Shown: positions 24,371 through 35,135 of the stretch, piece by piece
Position numbering within the stretch: the first letter of the stretch is position 1
Layout: each line of letters begins with the position of its first letter
DNA from: Corylus avellana
Taxonomy: Eukaryota; Streptophyta; Magnoliopsida; Fagales; Betulaceae
Assembly (NCBI RefSeq): GCF_901000735.1
Contig: NC_081541.1
Location: 26,748,258 to 26,812,257 of the forward strand
Reading direction: 5' to 3'
Length of the DNA stretch: 64,000 nt
Program-made: the position numbers and the translations under genes
The notes under the pieces: generated by a model
The model's input: only the letters and a program-made list of their open reading frames with translations
Database searches by the model: none
What the model was told of the DNA's origin: nothing

Positions 24371-25269
24371 AAAAATAAAAATAAATAAAAGGATTTATAA
24401 CGATTGGAAGGGCAAAGGACATGTGTTAGGTAAGTATTAATTGCTCTTCTTATTCTTCTTTTTAATGCTTTTATTTATCCTAAGTTGTCTCACAAGCTCT
24501 CCCTTCCTTGTGATTTTGCATATTAAAAATTAAAATTTTAAATCAAATCGAAGAAAATGTATAATTTATAAGTATATTTAAAAAAATAAATAAATAAAAA
24601 AAATTGCAATTTCAAATAGCAGGTACATTTCTAAAAATGAGCAATTTTAAAGATCTCAAAGTGTAACTCAATCGACTGAAAATTATATTTCACAAAACAA
24701 AAGTCAATAGTTCATCCATAGATATTAAGATCTGAAAATAATTCTAGCCATCATGACCTTCCTCCTTTGTATCTACACATACATCTATGTGATTGTGGAA
24801 ATTACCACGGTTATTTTTTAAGTCATAACTCCCACCGTATAAAGCTTATTGAGTTTTTGAGCTATTGAATTAGGCAATCCGAAAATGAATCTCTTTCTCA
24901 CTCCCCTCTATCAGAAAAGGAGGCTTGGCTCTGAAATGGTGGTAAGGCAAGAACCATATCGAGCACAGGTCTCACTCTACAAGTTCTTTGGACCGGTAAC
25001 CATGCATGATGCAACCCTGCTACTCACCAGCTCTATTGTTAACATATTATGCAGTTACAATACTCTACAACAGTATGCAATTTCATTGTCATACCCTGAA
25101 ACTTGAATGATAAGATGATAAAATAAAATAAGCATAATTATTTGTCAAAATTGTGCTTTATAAAAATCAACCTTGACGGTTTAAATTAACATTAAAAAGA
25201 ATCCAATAAGTGCTACAAACCAATTTTTTTTTTTTTTTTTCAAAATTAAAATTTGACATTTTCATCATT

Positions 25270-25720
25270 TCCACCCCTAAGCCAAACGTTCGACATATTA
25301 CTCGAGCGTTCGATGCTAACCCTAAGCCAAACATTCGATATATTCCTAAAACATTTGAGACTATTAAAATAATGATTATGTGATTCAATTTATCTCTTCT
25401 TATTAGTTTAAACTTTTGTAATAATTGGCAATTTAACATGTTATCAGAACCAAATGTTGTAGGATCGAATCTTAACTCTATCAAATCACTTCCATTTAAA
25501 TAAATATTTCACGTATTGGGCCTCACCTATTAAAAATGAGTTTGAACTCACACATAATGAGAAGTGTTAAAATAATAATTAAGTGATTACATTTATCTCT
25601 TTTTATTAATTTAAACTTTTGAGATAATTGATAATTTAACATAGACTAACCTTAAGCAAAACGTTCAACATTTCCTTGGTACATTTGAGGTTGACACTAA
25701 GCAAACGTTCGATTTTTGTC
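25270..25720 (+). repeat. AAACGTTCGA minisatellite, unit 1 (split by TRIM)
   Basis: Imperfect units of roughly 50 bp contain CCAAACGTTCGACATAT and ACATTTGAG and lie upstream of the MADS fragment. The partner array in unit 2 is 36430-36600. Confidence 0.65.
25362..25641 (+). mobile_element. TRIM, copy 3 (only in unit 1)
   Basis: LTRs 25362-25438 and 25565-25641 (TGTTAAAATAATAATT to TTTAACA). The primer site is TGTTATCAGAACC at 25439. The flanks are GAGAC and TAGAC. Unit 2 has the uninterrupted sequence CATTCGAGACTAACC at about 36508, a natural empty site. Confidence 0.85.
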
Positions 25721-26016
25721 TATAGAGAATTTTAACTTTTTAGCACTTCGACCAATCTTATCCATTATCCATGCCTATAGATAGTACCTCATGACCTTCA
25801 TCTCTCTCTCTCCGCTTTATTCTTTCCTGGAAATACATAAAAAGCTTTTTGTTTCGTATTGGAGCTAAAAACCCTTCACAAACACACAAAAAAAAGAAAG
25901 AAAGATACCCATAAATCACTAAAATGCATTTTTTGGGGAAGCTTTTTTCTTCATCTCCTTGAAATTTTCTTGATTTTTTTTTTAATTTTTTGGAGGGAAA
26001 AAAAGGTTACACCAAA

Positions 26017-26145
26017 ATGGGGAAAGGTAAGGCTCACCTTAAGCGAATTGAGAACAAGATCAACAGGCAAGTACCGTTCTCGAAGCTAGGTGATGCATAT
26101 TCTTATATAAACCTAGAAGTCGTATTTGGGCAGGTGGGTTATTGA
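26017..26145 (+). pseudogene. MADS-box first-exon fragment, unit 1
   Basis: The ATG reading gives a MADS-domain start, MGKGKAHLKRIENKINRQV, then PFSK (expected TFSKRR...), after which similarity stops. The frame continues for 20 unrelated codons to TGA. The rest of the DNA-binding domain (about 35 residues), the K domain and all later exons are missing. A leader-like sequence with CT runs and a CCTATAGATAG TATA-like motif (25770) lies upstream, so a promoter-plus-exon-1 piece seems to have been moved here. It is not expected to make a transcription factor. Confidence 0.8.
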
Positions 26146-26635
26146 GCACATGGAGGATGCTGGCATGTGGGCCCTAAGAATGCATTATAGTAGTCTCCCA
26201 TTTTCTTGAGCTACTTGTGTAATCTAATGGTAATCAAGTTGAAATGGAATCGTGAGCTTCTATTCCAACTTTGATTTTTGTTTTATTAAATATAAAAATA
26301 CAAAGGCAATCAAATTATGTTATACACACGGCCAAGAAATAATGAAAATATCCTTAGTACCGACAATATTGACCCCGGGTCATGCTGAAGCGGTCCACCT
26401 ACTCAACCCGCTCTCTCTCTTTCTGCAGTTTCAGAAATCTTTGAACAGTGTAATCTCTCTCTCTCTCTCTCTGTGTATGCATCTTTTGAAATTAAGTGTT
26501 GAGTGGGAAGCTGGGTATTAGTGTTTAGTTGAATAGGTTAGATAATTATTTAAATTGGAATTTAAACTTTTGTTGATGTTTGATTTTGCAGTTTGATTGA
26601 AGGGTTTGTGGTGCAGTTTTGGTCAAGAATAGATA

Positions 26636-29043
26636 ATGGCTTCAACAGGGCCACTACAGCCTCTCAAGAGACGGGATTCATCTGCAACTAGAGAAGATGA
26701 TCAACTTATTATAATCCCTTTAGGGGCGGGTAATGAAGTGGGTCGGTCTTGCGTGTACATGTCCTACAAGGGGAAAACTGTGCTTGTGAGCCACTAACAC
26801 CAAGTACTCTGAATTTTCTTTTATTCTTTTTGTTTTTTGTTGAAAAAAAATTTACGTTAGTTTTTATTATCATATTTTAGATTTTTTTTTTGTTCACGTG
26901 TGAATTGAATTGTTCTTTCTTTTTTGCTACTTTTTCATGGACGATAGTTTGATTGTGGAATTCATCTTGCTTACTCGGGCATGGCTGCTTTGCCATACTT
27001 TGATGAGATTGATCCTTCAATGATCGATGTGCTTCTCATCACCCAGTATGTATATCTTTTCTTTTGATGTTTTTAAAGTTTCACTTTATACCTTACTGAA
27101 ATGCTTTATATTCCTTTGTTTCCCCAGCTCGTGTAGCTCTTTTGTATTAAGTGAATAAGTTCAAGATTCTAAATTTGCAAAGTTTGGGGTTTTATCTGCA
27201 AGTGGTGCTTCTTAGACAAGATGCATGGTACTGCCAAATATCATATTTTAATTGTTTATTAGCAATGAGGATCTCTTTTACTACTAGTAATTCGGTTGAG
27301 TGAAATTGTGGCAAGGAAGGGTGGAAAAATTTATCCAATAGTTCCTTTCCCTCTTTATATCTCAACTGGTTTCCATTGTTCCCTCTTTATATATCAGCTG
27401 GTTTTCTCTTTCTGCAATTTCCCTTCATTTTATCAATTGGATAAAGTTGCATTTACTCTTTTCAACAATGTTGATGTAATGGCTATACAGTTGGCCGTCT
27501 AATAACTAATAATGGCATAATACACCAAATCTATCTGCTATTAGCATTATGCAACTATAAGGTTCCTATTTGACATAAAATAAAAACTTTATTTACAAGT
27601 GCTCATCTTTATTTCCTCTACTTGTAAAATTTGAACAAGCAATGACTTGTAGGGCAATGTAGCATAGTTATATACAATTAACTTAAATGTTTGTAACATG
27701 CTTCATCCAAAATCTATTCATTAAAAATTTAGTTAATTAGTAAACTTCTTCAGGCAAAATTGGTATATTTGGGATGATATAAGTGTTACAGATATATATT
27801 CCATAGTTATATTTGTCAGCATATTCTATGACTATTAGGTAATAGAATACTCATTATTAGAGGGTCAATTAAGTTTAATACTATTTAGTTGCATATAGGG
27901 CTGTAATCAAGCCGAGTATTGGCTGTTCAAACTTAGCTTGACAAAATTTTACATAGGCTCAAATTCGGCTCGAACTTGAGTCGAGCTCTAGGAGGCCAGG
28001 AGGGTGTTTGAACTCGGCTTGAAAAAAAAAAAAGAACAAGTTCGAACTTGGCTTGAGCTCGACCCAAATAAATCAAATGGCTCGAGCTTGAGTTCGGATT
28101 GAGCTCAAGCTCGATGGTAAAGGAGACAAAAAAACCCCAAACATTAAGAGAAAAAGGAGAGAAGGAAGAAAGAATAAAGGTATTGTGTGTCTTTCCTTGT
28201 TTTCTCAAAAGCCAAATAGCAAGGAAAAGAAACAACTACAAAACAGTGGATCTAGATCTAGGGGTTTAGAGATATAAAATAAAAGAAGAAAAAAGAGCAG
28301 ATAGTTTCTCTGATGTGGATACAGATCTAGGAAAAAAAACAAAAGCAGCTGGTTTCACAGACAGATGGAAGGACTTTTTTTTTTGGAGTAAGAAGCATTT
28401 GGTTTAGAGGCCGATGGAAGTGTGGTGGACAGGTGGTGTATGGATAAAAACGGAAAGAGAGAGGCGGTGGTCAGGAGACCAGAGTTCAAAAACAACACAA
28501 ATTTATCTTGGCTCAAGAAAAGGAAAAAGTGAAATTTTCTCTTGGGAACATTGGAACCGTGTAGTTATTGAAAAAGATATAAGTGGTGTTTGATAACTCT
28601 TTTTTAGAGGTTTTTTTTATACAAGTAGTGTTTGATAACTCTTTTTAAGAGGATTTTTTTTTTTTTTTTCATTTTTTTTTTGTGTGTTTTGGTTGAAAAA
28701 GTGTTTTGATATGCCTTAAAGGTGAAATGAGTTTTGAGTTTTTTGTGAGGAAAGTTGTTTGTTAATATGTTTCCACTTTTTTGGGTAGTAAGGAAAAAGA
28801 AAAGGAAAGAGAGTTAGCAAACAAGCCGAGCTTTTCTACTTGGGACTATCCATGCTACGATTATGTTGACATTTCAATTGTAATTGCATAGAGAAATAGA
28901 GAATGTGTTTGATGTGTTAAAAGTCATGCACCACCACTAAATGACAAGCCCTTTCTTATATCTTGTGACTTGTCAGCATGGCAGGTTCTATACATTTACA
29001 GTAGCACTTAATTTTCTTACCTCTTTAGTAATGTAACACAGTG

Positions 29044-29075
<32 letters not shown>

Positions 29076-32000
29076 TTCTACCACTTGCCATCACTTCCTT
29101 ATTCCAAATTGTCTTAGTTTTCTCTTCATTTTCCTTGCACGGTTTTGCCACTCTGTTTAACATGATGCTTTTGGCTTGCAGCTTTCACTTGGATCATGCT
29201 GCATCCCTACCATATTTTTTGGAGAAGGTATTTTGCTTTGTTCTGAATTAACATTAGTGTTTATGTCTGTTCTTTTCCCCACTGAAAACTAATATATCGA
29301 AATTTTGTTTAGACCACCTTCAAAGGTCGAGTTTTCATGACTTATCCAACAAAGGCTATCTACAAGCTGCTTTTGACAGATTATGTAAAAGTCAGCAAAG
29401 TTTCAGTTGAAGATATGTTGTTCAACGAGCAAGACATCAATCGTTCCATGGATAAAATTGAGGTCTCCACTTTTTCAATTCATATTTGTCTCTACTTTTG
29501 TATTCTTCCCAAAATTGGTCCTGTACTGTTAGATTGACTGTGGAATTATTTCCCATGCACACCTTGCCCTACATTGTGGCAAATTTTGAAGTTTACATTT
29601 TTATGGTCATTAAGTCAGGTTTCTATATTTGAATTTTTTTTTCCCTGATCATTCCATCTAGTTTCTTATGATGTTTTCTGTCCATGTTGCATTGACCCCT
29701 GAATAAAAAGGTGTTAATATTGGATTCTAGGAGTTTGGTGTTTGTGAATTTTCTCCCTCCCATTTGAACTCCAATATCATGATTTTTCAAATTGTATTAG
29801 ATTTAAACCTCCCATTCAATATTGAAAGTTTCTCATGAAATATTTGTCATATTTGGTTTATATGATATTATGTGACCAAATGCAGGAGAGCTATCTTTAT
29901 ATGTTCTATAGTTGGATCTACTTGTGGTTTGGAACACGGAATCCAAGGAGGTAGTGTATTCTACCTGACAGAAGAATTATTTAAACCCAAAACGACTAGG
30001 GGTGGGCAGATTAATCGGTTACCGATTACCGGCCGTATACCGGTTTCGACCGAACCGATATTAACTGTAACCGATATACCGATATCCTTATCGGTTAAAT
30101 TTTTTATACCGGTATGCTTATCAGTTCGGTTCGGTCCGGTTAGAAATTTCATATCGGTTAACCGTTTAACCGATATAAACCGTTAAGTAGGGATGCCAAA
30201 ATGACGTAGTTTTGGGATTATATATATACCTATGTAACCTTATCTTAATTTGGGTTTGCGTAGGTGTGATTTTTTTTTTTTTTTAGTGATGGCATTGGAT
30301 GAGATTTCTTTATCTTTGGTGAAAGCATTTTTCATTAACTAGTTTTGTTAGTCTAATTAGCATTCATTATGTTAATTAGTCCATTTGCTTTGGAAAAATG
30401 TATTTTATAATATAAAAAAAAGTTGTGGTGGATCAATATAAAAAAGCTCAATTTTTATCCCAAAAAACAAATATTTGGGTTCCAACAAAAAGTATTTGGA
30501 CCCTAAAACAACTCATTTTTAATAAGTTATTTTAGCCCAACAAAAAGTATTTGGGCTCTCAAAAGTCAAAAAAACTCATTTTTTGCCCAACAAAATAAAT
30601 CAATATAAAGCCCACGGTTTAACCGGTTAACCGGTTTAACCGAACCGTTTAACTGTGTACCGTTATAACCGATAATTTCGGTTAAAATTCTTATTGGTTC
30701 GGTATCGGTTAATAAACCGTTTAACCAAAAATTATCCATTAATAACTGATAAGAGCCAAAACCGGACCGTTTTGACCGATACTCAAGCCTAAAAACGACT
30801 ACTAAAAATGAATACTACTAACATTCCAATGGGCATTGCACTAAGGGCCTTTGATATTCTTTTAGAAGGATCTCCAAACTTGATCTTGATGATACCTTCA
30901 TATTCGGGTACTTGTTTGTGGAAATATGGTCTTTTTTTTCTTCTAGTATTAGTGTCGTGTTTCTAACATTCCAATGGGCATTGCACTAAGGGGCTTTGAT
31001 CTTCTTTTAGATGGAGCTCCAAGCTTGATCTTGGTGATACATTCATGTTCGGGTATTTGTTGAACAGTCCAAAATTGTACACTTCAAAATAGTATTTAAG
31101 ATATTTAAGTAAAGAAGTATTTGACTTAGATGCAGATCATTTGGCTACCTGGATATTCGATTGTTTTTTGTTGTTGATAAAATTCCATATCCAGGCATGC
31201 ATCCTCACATTGTTATTCATTTTGTTAACATACGATTCTGTGGTAGATCCTATAAATCTAATAAAACATGAACTATTCTTCCATGTCTGTCTTCTGACGG
31301 AGTATAGTAACTGCAGGTTATCGATTTCCACCAAACTGTAGAGGTAAATGGCATTCGATTTTGGTGCTATACTGCCGGCCATGTCCTTGGTGCTGCTATG
31401 TTTATGGTTGATATTGCTGGTGTTCGAGTACTCTACACTGGAGACTATTCACGTGAAGAAGACCGGCATCTCCGTGCTGCTGAGACCCCACTGTTCTCCC
31501 CTGATGTATGCATAATTGAATCCACTTATGGTGTCCGGCAACATCAACCTCAGCACGTCCGAGAGAAGCGCTTCACTGATGTTATTCATACAACCATTTC
31601 TGAAGGAGGTCGTGTCCTTATTCCAGTTTTTGCCCTTGGCCGTGCCCAAGAACTGCTTTTGATTCTTGACGAGTATTGGTCAACCCATCCGGAGCTCCAA
31701 AACATTCCCATATATTATGCTTCTCCCCTTGCAAAAAGGTGTTTGAGTGTTTATGAGACATACCTCCATTCAATGAATGACAGGATACGCAGCAAACATG
31801 CAGCAAAGTCAAACCCCTTTGTGTTCAAGTACATATCACCAATAAAGAGCATTGAGAATTTCAAAGATGTTGGCCCATCGGTGGTGATGGCGAGTCCCGG
31901 AGGGCTTCAAAGTGGATTGTCACGACAACTATTTGACATGTGGTGCTCTGATCGGAAAAATGCTTGTGTTCTACCTGGATATTTGGTTGAAGGCACACTA

Positions 32001-32960
32001 GCTAAAACCATTATTAATGAACCCAAGGAGGTTACTCTCATGAATGGTCTCACTGCTCCTCTTAACATGCAGGTCCATAACATATCCTTCTCTGCCCATG
32101 CAGACTCTGCTCAGACAAGTGCATTCTTGGAAGAGCTCCTGCCTAACAACATAATTCTTGTTCATGGAGAAGCTAAAGAGATGGGGAGGCTCAAACAGAA
32201 ACTCATTGGCCAGTTTGCTGATCGCAACGTCAAAATCTTCAACCCGAAGAATTGTCAGTCTGTTGAAATGTACTTCAACTCTCAGAAAATGGCAAAAACC
32301 ATTGGACGGCTGGGTGAAAGGACACCAGAAGTAGGGGAAACTGTCAGCGGTTTACTGGTCAAGAAAGGATTCACCTATCAGATAATGGCACCTGATGATC
32401 TCCATATCTTCTCTCAGCTATCGACCGCAAACATTACTCAAAGAATTACTATCCCATATGCTGGTGCCTTTAGTGTATTAAATCACCGGCTCAAGCAGAT
32501 ATTTGAGAGTGTAGAGTCTTCAACGGACGAGGAGTCCGGAATCCCAATGCTGCGAGTGCATGAACGAGTTACAGTTAAGCAGGATTCTGAGAAACTCATT
32601 TCATTGCATTGGTCATCAGATCCTGTAAGTGACATGGTTTCGGATTCCATTGTGGCTCTGGTTGTAAATATCAACCGGGAGATCCCCAAGGTAGTTGTTG
32701 AAGCAGAGGCAATAAAAACTGAGGAAGAGAATGGGAAGAAAGTAGAAAAGGTTATTTATGCGCTCCTTGTTTCGCTCTTCGGGGACGTGAAGGCCGGAGA
32801 AAATGGGAAGCTGGTGATCACCGTTGATGGAAATGTGGCAGAGCTTGACAAACAGAGTGGGGATGTTGTGAGTGAAAATGAAGGCCTAAAAGAAAGAATA
32901 AGGACGGCTTTCCAGCGAATTCAAAGTGCTGTGAAGCCAATCCCTCTATCTGCATCGTAG
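26636..32960 (+). CDS. CPSF73-I: CPSF73-I, pre-mRNA 3'-end endonuclease subunit (copy 1)
   Basis: Exons 26636-26785, 26948-27045, 29182-29227, 29313-29462 and 31317-32960 join in phase to 695 aa, close to the known plant length. The metallo-beta-lactamase fold has its zinc ligands: HFHLDH (83-88), H170 in AGHVLG, D191 in YTGDYS, H409 in SAHAD and H431 in LVHGE. The beta-CASP domain lies between about 220 and 400, and the C-terminal CPSF73-100 domain follows. The protein cuts pre-mRNA at the poly(A) site within CPSF in the nucleus. A 5' untranslated intron is likely, because TTTTGCAG sits at 26584-26591. It differs from copy 2 at 18 residues, including Leu57 where the family usually has Pro (FDCGIHP). 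Its 5' region is about 550 bp shorter than that of copy 2. No break was seen. Confidence 0.93.
27896..28110. mobile_element. hAT-like remnant in CPSF73-I intron 2, unit 1
   Basis: TAGGGCTGTAATCAAGCCGA starts a stretch of repeated GCTCGAACTTGAG and CTTGAGCTCGA motifs, a common look for hAT-derived MITEs. It is present at the same place in unit 2 (39505), so it predates the duplication. No partner end or target duplication was confirmed. Confidence 0.5.
28578..28655 (+). repeat. Intronic repeat of about 47 bp, two units (unit 1)
   Basis: GTGTTTGATAACTCTTTTT occurs twice. Unit 2 has three copies at 40190-40310, so the copy number changed after the duplication. Confidence 0.75.
29048..29075. repeat. 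(TA)n microsatellite in intron 2
   Basis: About 14 TA units. The unit 2 counterpart near 40700 is shorter and adjoins a T run. Confidence 0.85.
29997..30791. mobile_element. Non-autonomous hAT element in intron 4 of copy 1
   Basis: The 795-bp insert has ends TAGGGGTG and CAAGCCTA (reversed TAGGCTTG) and a perfect 8-bp duplication AAAACGAC at 29989-29996 and 30792-30799. The interior is rich in ACCGGTTAACCGGTTTAACC palindromes. Unit 2 has the empty site at about 41650, with one AAAACGAC. Open frames inside it are not genes. Confidence 0.9.
30826..31060 (+). repeat. Tandem 135-146-bp repeat in CPSF73-I intron 4, unit 1
   Basis: AACATTCCAATGGGCATTGC, then CTAAGGG(C/G)CTTTGAT, occurs twice. The frame encodes PMGIALR and FDLLLEG in each copy in unit 2. 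It may be a decayed captured exon; its origin is unknown. Confidence 0.7.
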
Positions 32961-32999
32961 CTGCTTCCCCTGCACTTACTTTTCTTTTCTTTTTCTTTT

Positions 33000-33722
33000 T
33001 TTTTTCTGTATTTTGGAGGTTAAAACTTTTGTATTTTGTATGCTACACAGTAATACTTATCACTTATCAGTAAACACTAATTGTAGTTTGTATTTACTAT
33101 CACTGAGATATTATGTGTTATCAATACAGCTAGTGATTACTCTATAATATTTTGGTCTGTTGTGGTAAGGTAATTTTGGTGTTGACCTTATTTATATTTG
33201 CTGAATGTTTTTATTTTTTTACTTTCTGATGACTTTCATGAGATTTGCTTCATTATCTATCTCATGACTTTCTTGCATTGCACATATTGCGGCTGGTTCC
33301 ATTGTGCGTGATGTGGTGTATTTGGAGAGAGCGAAATATTCAAAGTTTTGATGACTGCGAGAGAGAATTGGTCAATTTGAAGAAGTTGATGTTACAAACG
33401 CTGATTTCGTAGAGAATGATTTGGCCTACTCCAACTATTTTTAATTTTTCTTAGTTTCTAGATTTATGCAGTTCTTTCTCTTTGGAGTAGGGGTCTTTTG
33501 TTATACTCTCTGTATACATGGGTTGTGCTTCTCAGCCCGTTGTTTTAAGATACATTATTTATAAATAAAAAAATCTATCTTATTACAATGGTACAAATTA
33601 TGTATTGAATCTGATCCATTGGGCCATAGCCTTTCATTTCTTTGTTTCTTTGTATTGTTTTTAATAATAATAATAATAATAAAAGGTCTGGATATATCAT
33701 GCGTTAATGTAATTTATTCAAG
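33000..33722. other. 3' flank of CPSF73-I copy 1
   Basis: 3' untranslated and intergenic DNA shared with unit 2 up to the Mutator insertion site (AAAAAATCTA near 33568). It ends with an (AAT)n run. No other gene was seen. Confidence 0.5.
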
Positions 33723-33920
33723 TTACTGCTGAGGCCGTCTATTTTCCATCCAAAAGTCATTGTTCTGCCACGTGTCCCACTACTAATAAATAATAAATAT
33801 TTATTATTTTATTAATAGTGGGACACGTGGCAGAACAATGACCATTGAATGAAAAATGAACGGCTTGTTTGAAATTTTAGAAACTAAAATTTCCTAAAAA
33901 TTTCAGTAGATCCTCAGTAA
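33723..33920. mobile_element. Foldback MITE with paired G-boxes (unit 1 only)
   Basis: The arms GTTCTGCCACGTGTCCCACTA and the exact complement TAGTGGGACACGTGGCAGAAC (21 bp each) sit at the core, and imperfect pairing extends through GCCGTCTATTTTCCATCC and GAATGAAAAATGAACGGC to TTACTG and CAGTAA. Unit 2 lacks the insert at 58699. Confidence 0.8.
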
Positions 33921-34215
33921 AACTAAAATTTCCATGGATTTACAAAAGAAGAAAAGGTTTAGCATCTCAAACAATGTAGCCATGCCTCTCAACCTCGATG
34001 ATTGACATTAATATTTCTTTCTTTTGATCCAAGGAGATACCCTACATTTCATTGCTTTCGCCCAACAGCACAAGAGAAGTAATTAATGTGGCCTTTGAAT
34101 CTGATCCTTAGCTTATGGACTGTGTTCTCCGATATTACCTTTATTTTTTTAGCTAAAATAAACTACTATTTTGTCTTCACTTTCACTTTTTTAAAGTGGA
34201 TGGTAGCATTTGGGA

Positions 34216-35135
34216 GTTTTTTTTTTTTGTTTTTTTTGTTTTTTTTTTTAAATTTTATGTTATGTAAAGGTGAAAATTGTGTATAAAAGTGGTTATTCTT
34301 AAGACAAGTATGTTAACAACAGGCCTTCAGTAATCGTATAACCATCGATTGCGGTTAATTGTTAATTGACTTAATGGTTGCAGGCGTTTACTTAAAAAAT
34401 AATGGCCGCCTAAAACGGTTGTGGTTAAGAGGAAATATCTGGAACCTCAACCACAACCACTTGTACACCCTTATAGCACTGTTCACTCTCCAACAGAAGT
34501 AATGTTATAAATTTCTCTTATGTTTATCTTGTATTATTTCAAAAATGATATGGCTCTTAGAATTACTATTGAGCTTGTGATTGATCATTATTAGATTTTT
34601 ATCCAATTGTAATTTTAAAAACCATCTCAATTTTAGAAGGATATAAGAGAAATTTTTAGAATTACTCATGCTCAAATGATAAAAAGAATTTGAACAGTCT
34701 CTTTCCTACCAAATTTTTTTATTTATTTTTTTCATTTCTCATTTCCTCTTCTCTCTTTCTTTTTCTTGCATACCCACAAAATTACCACATTATTCACTCT
34801 TCACTTTTTCTTTTTCTTTTTTTCTAATGTTGCCTAGAGATATACTAATGATTTAAGAATTGATAATGATGAAATATCATAGTCAGAAAAAGAAAAAAAT
34901 TTAAAATATGACAATTAGGGAAAAGACTCATTTTTAAAAATATATTATTAAAAAAAATAAAATTCCAAATATATAAATGCTAGAGAAAAAAATAAAAAAA
35001 TCATTAAAAATTATATTTAAATAAAATAATGAAAGCAAATGTTTAATTTGATAAATAATTAAAATAAAAAAATGTGAAATAAATTTGAAAAGACAAGTCA
35101 ATGATACTAATTCCTAAGTCGTTGAAATGTTCCAG
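34216..35135. other. Junction between the two duplication units
   Basis: AT-rich DNA. A block at 34290-34470 ending CACTTGTACACCCTTA resembles 15990-16195 ending GTTGGGCACCCTTA, so an old hAT-like fragment is possible. No gene was recognised. Homology to 59016 onward cannot be tested because of the gap. Confidence 0.4.

Larger units (their letters stand above)
24450..34215 (+). repeat. Segmental tandem duplication, unit 1
   Basis: This 9.8-kb stretch is collinear with 35136-44746 followed by 58556-59015. It covers a MADS-box fragment, CPSF73-I and downstream DNA. Coding exons are nearly identical between units; introns and flanks carry indels and unit-specific transposons. The left edge is TATTCTTCTTTTTAATGC in both. 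The right edge can be followed only to 34215, because the partner reaches an N gap. Confidence 0.9.

Noticed and set aside
24885..25106. 73-aa frame at the left edge of duplication unit 1
   Set aside because: The corresponding DNA in unit 2 (about 35940-36080) is diverged and deleted in this frame, so there is no sign of protein constraint.
29872..30186. 104-aa frame and its antisense in CPSF73-I intron 4
   Set aside because: Most of it lies in the ACCGGTT palindromes of a hAT element absent from the duplicate copy.
31449..31812. Minus-strand frames under CPSF73-I exon 5, repeated at 42580-42943
   Set aside because: Their preservation in both units follows from the sense-strand coding constraint; no independent evidence.
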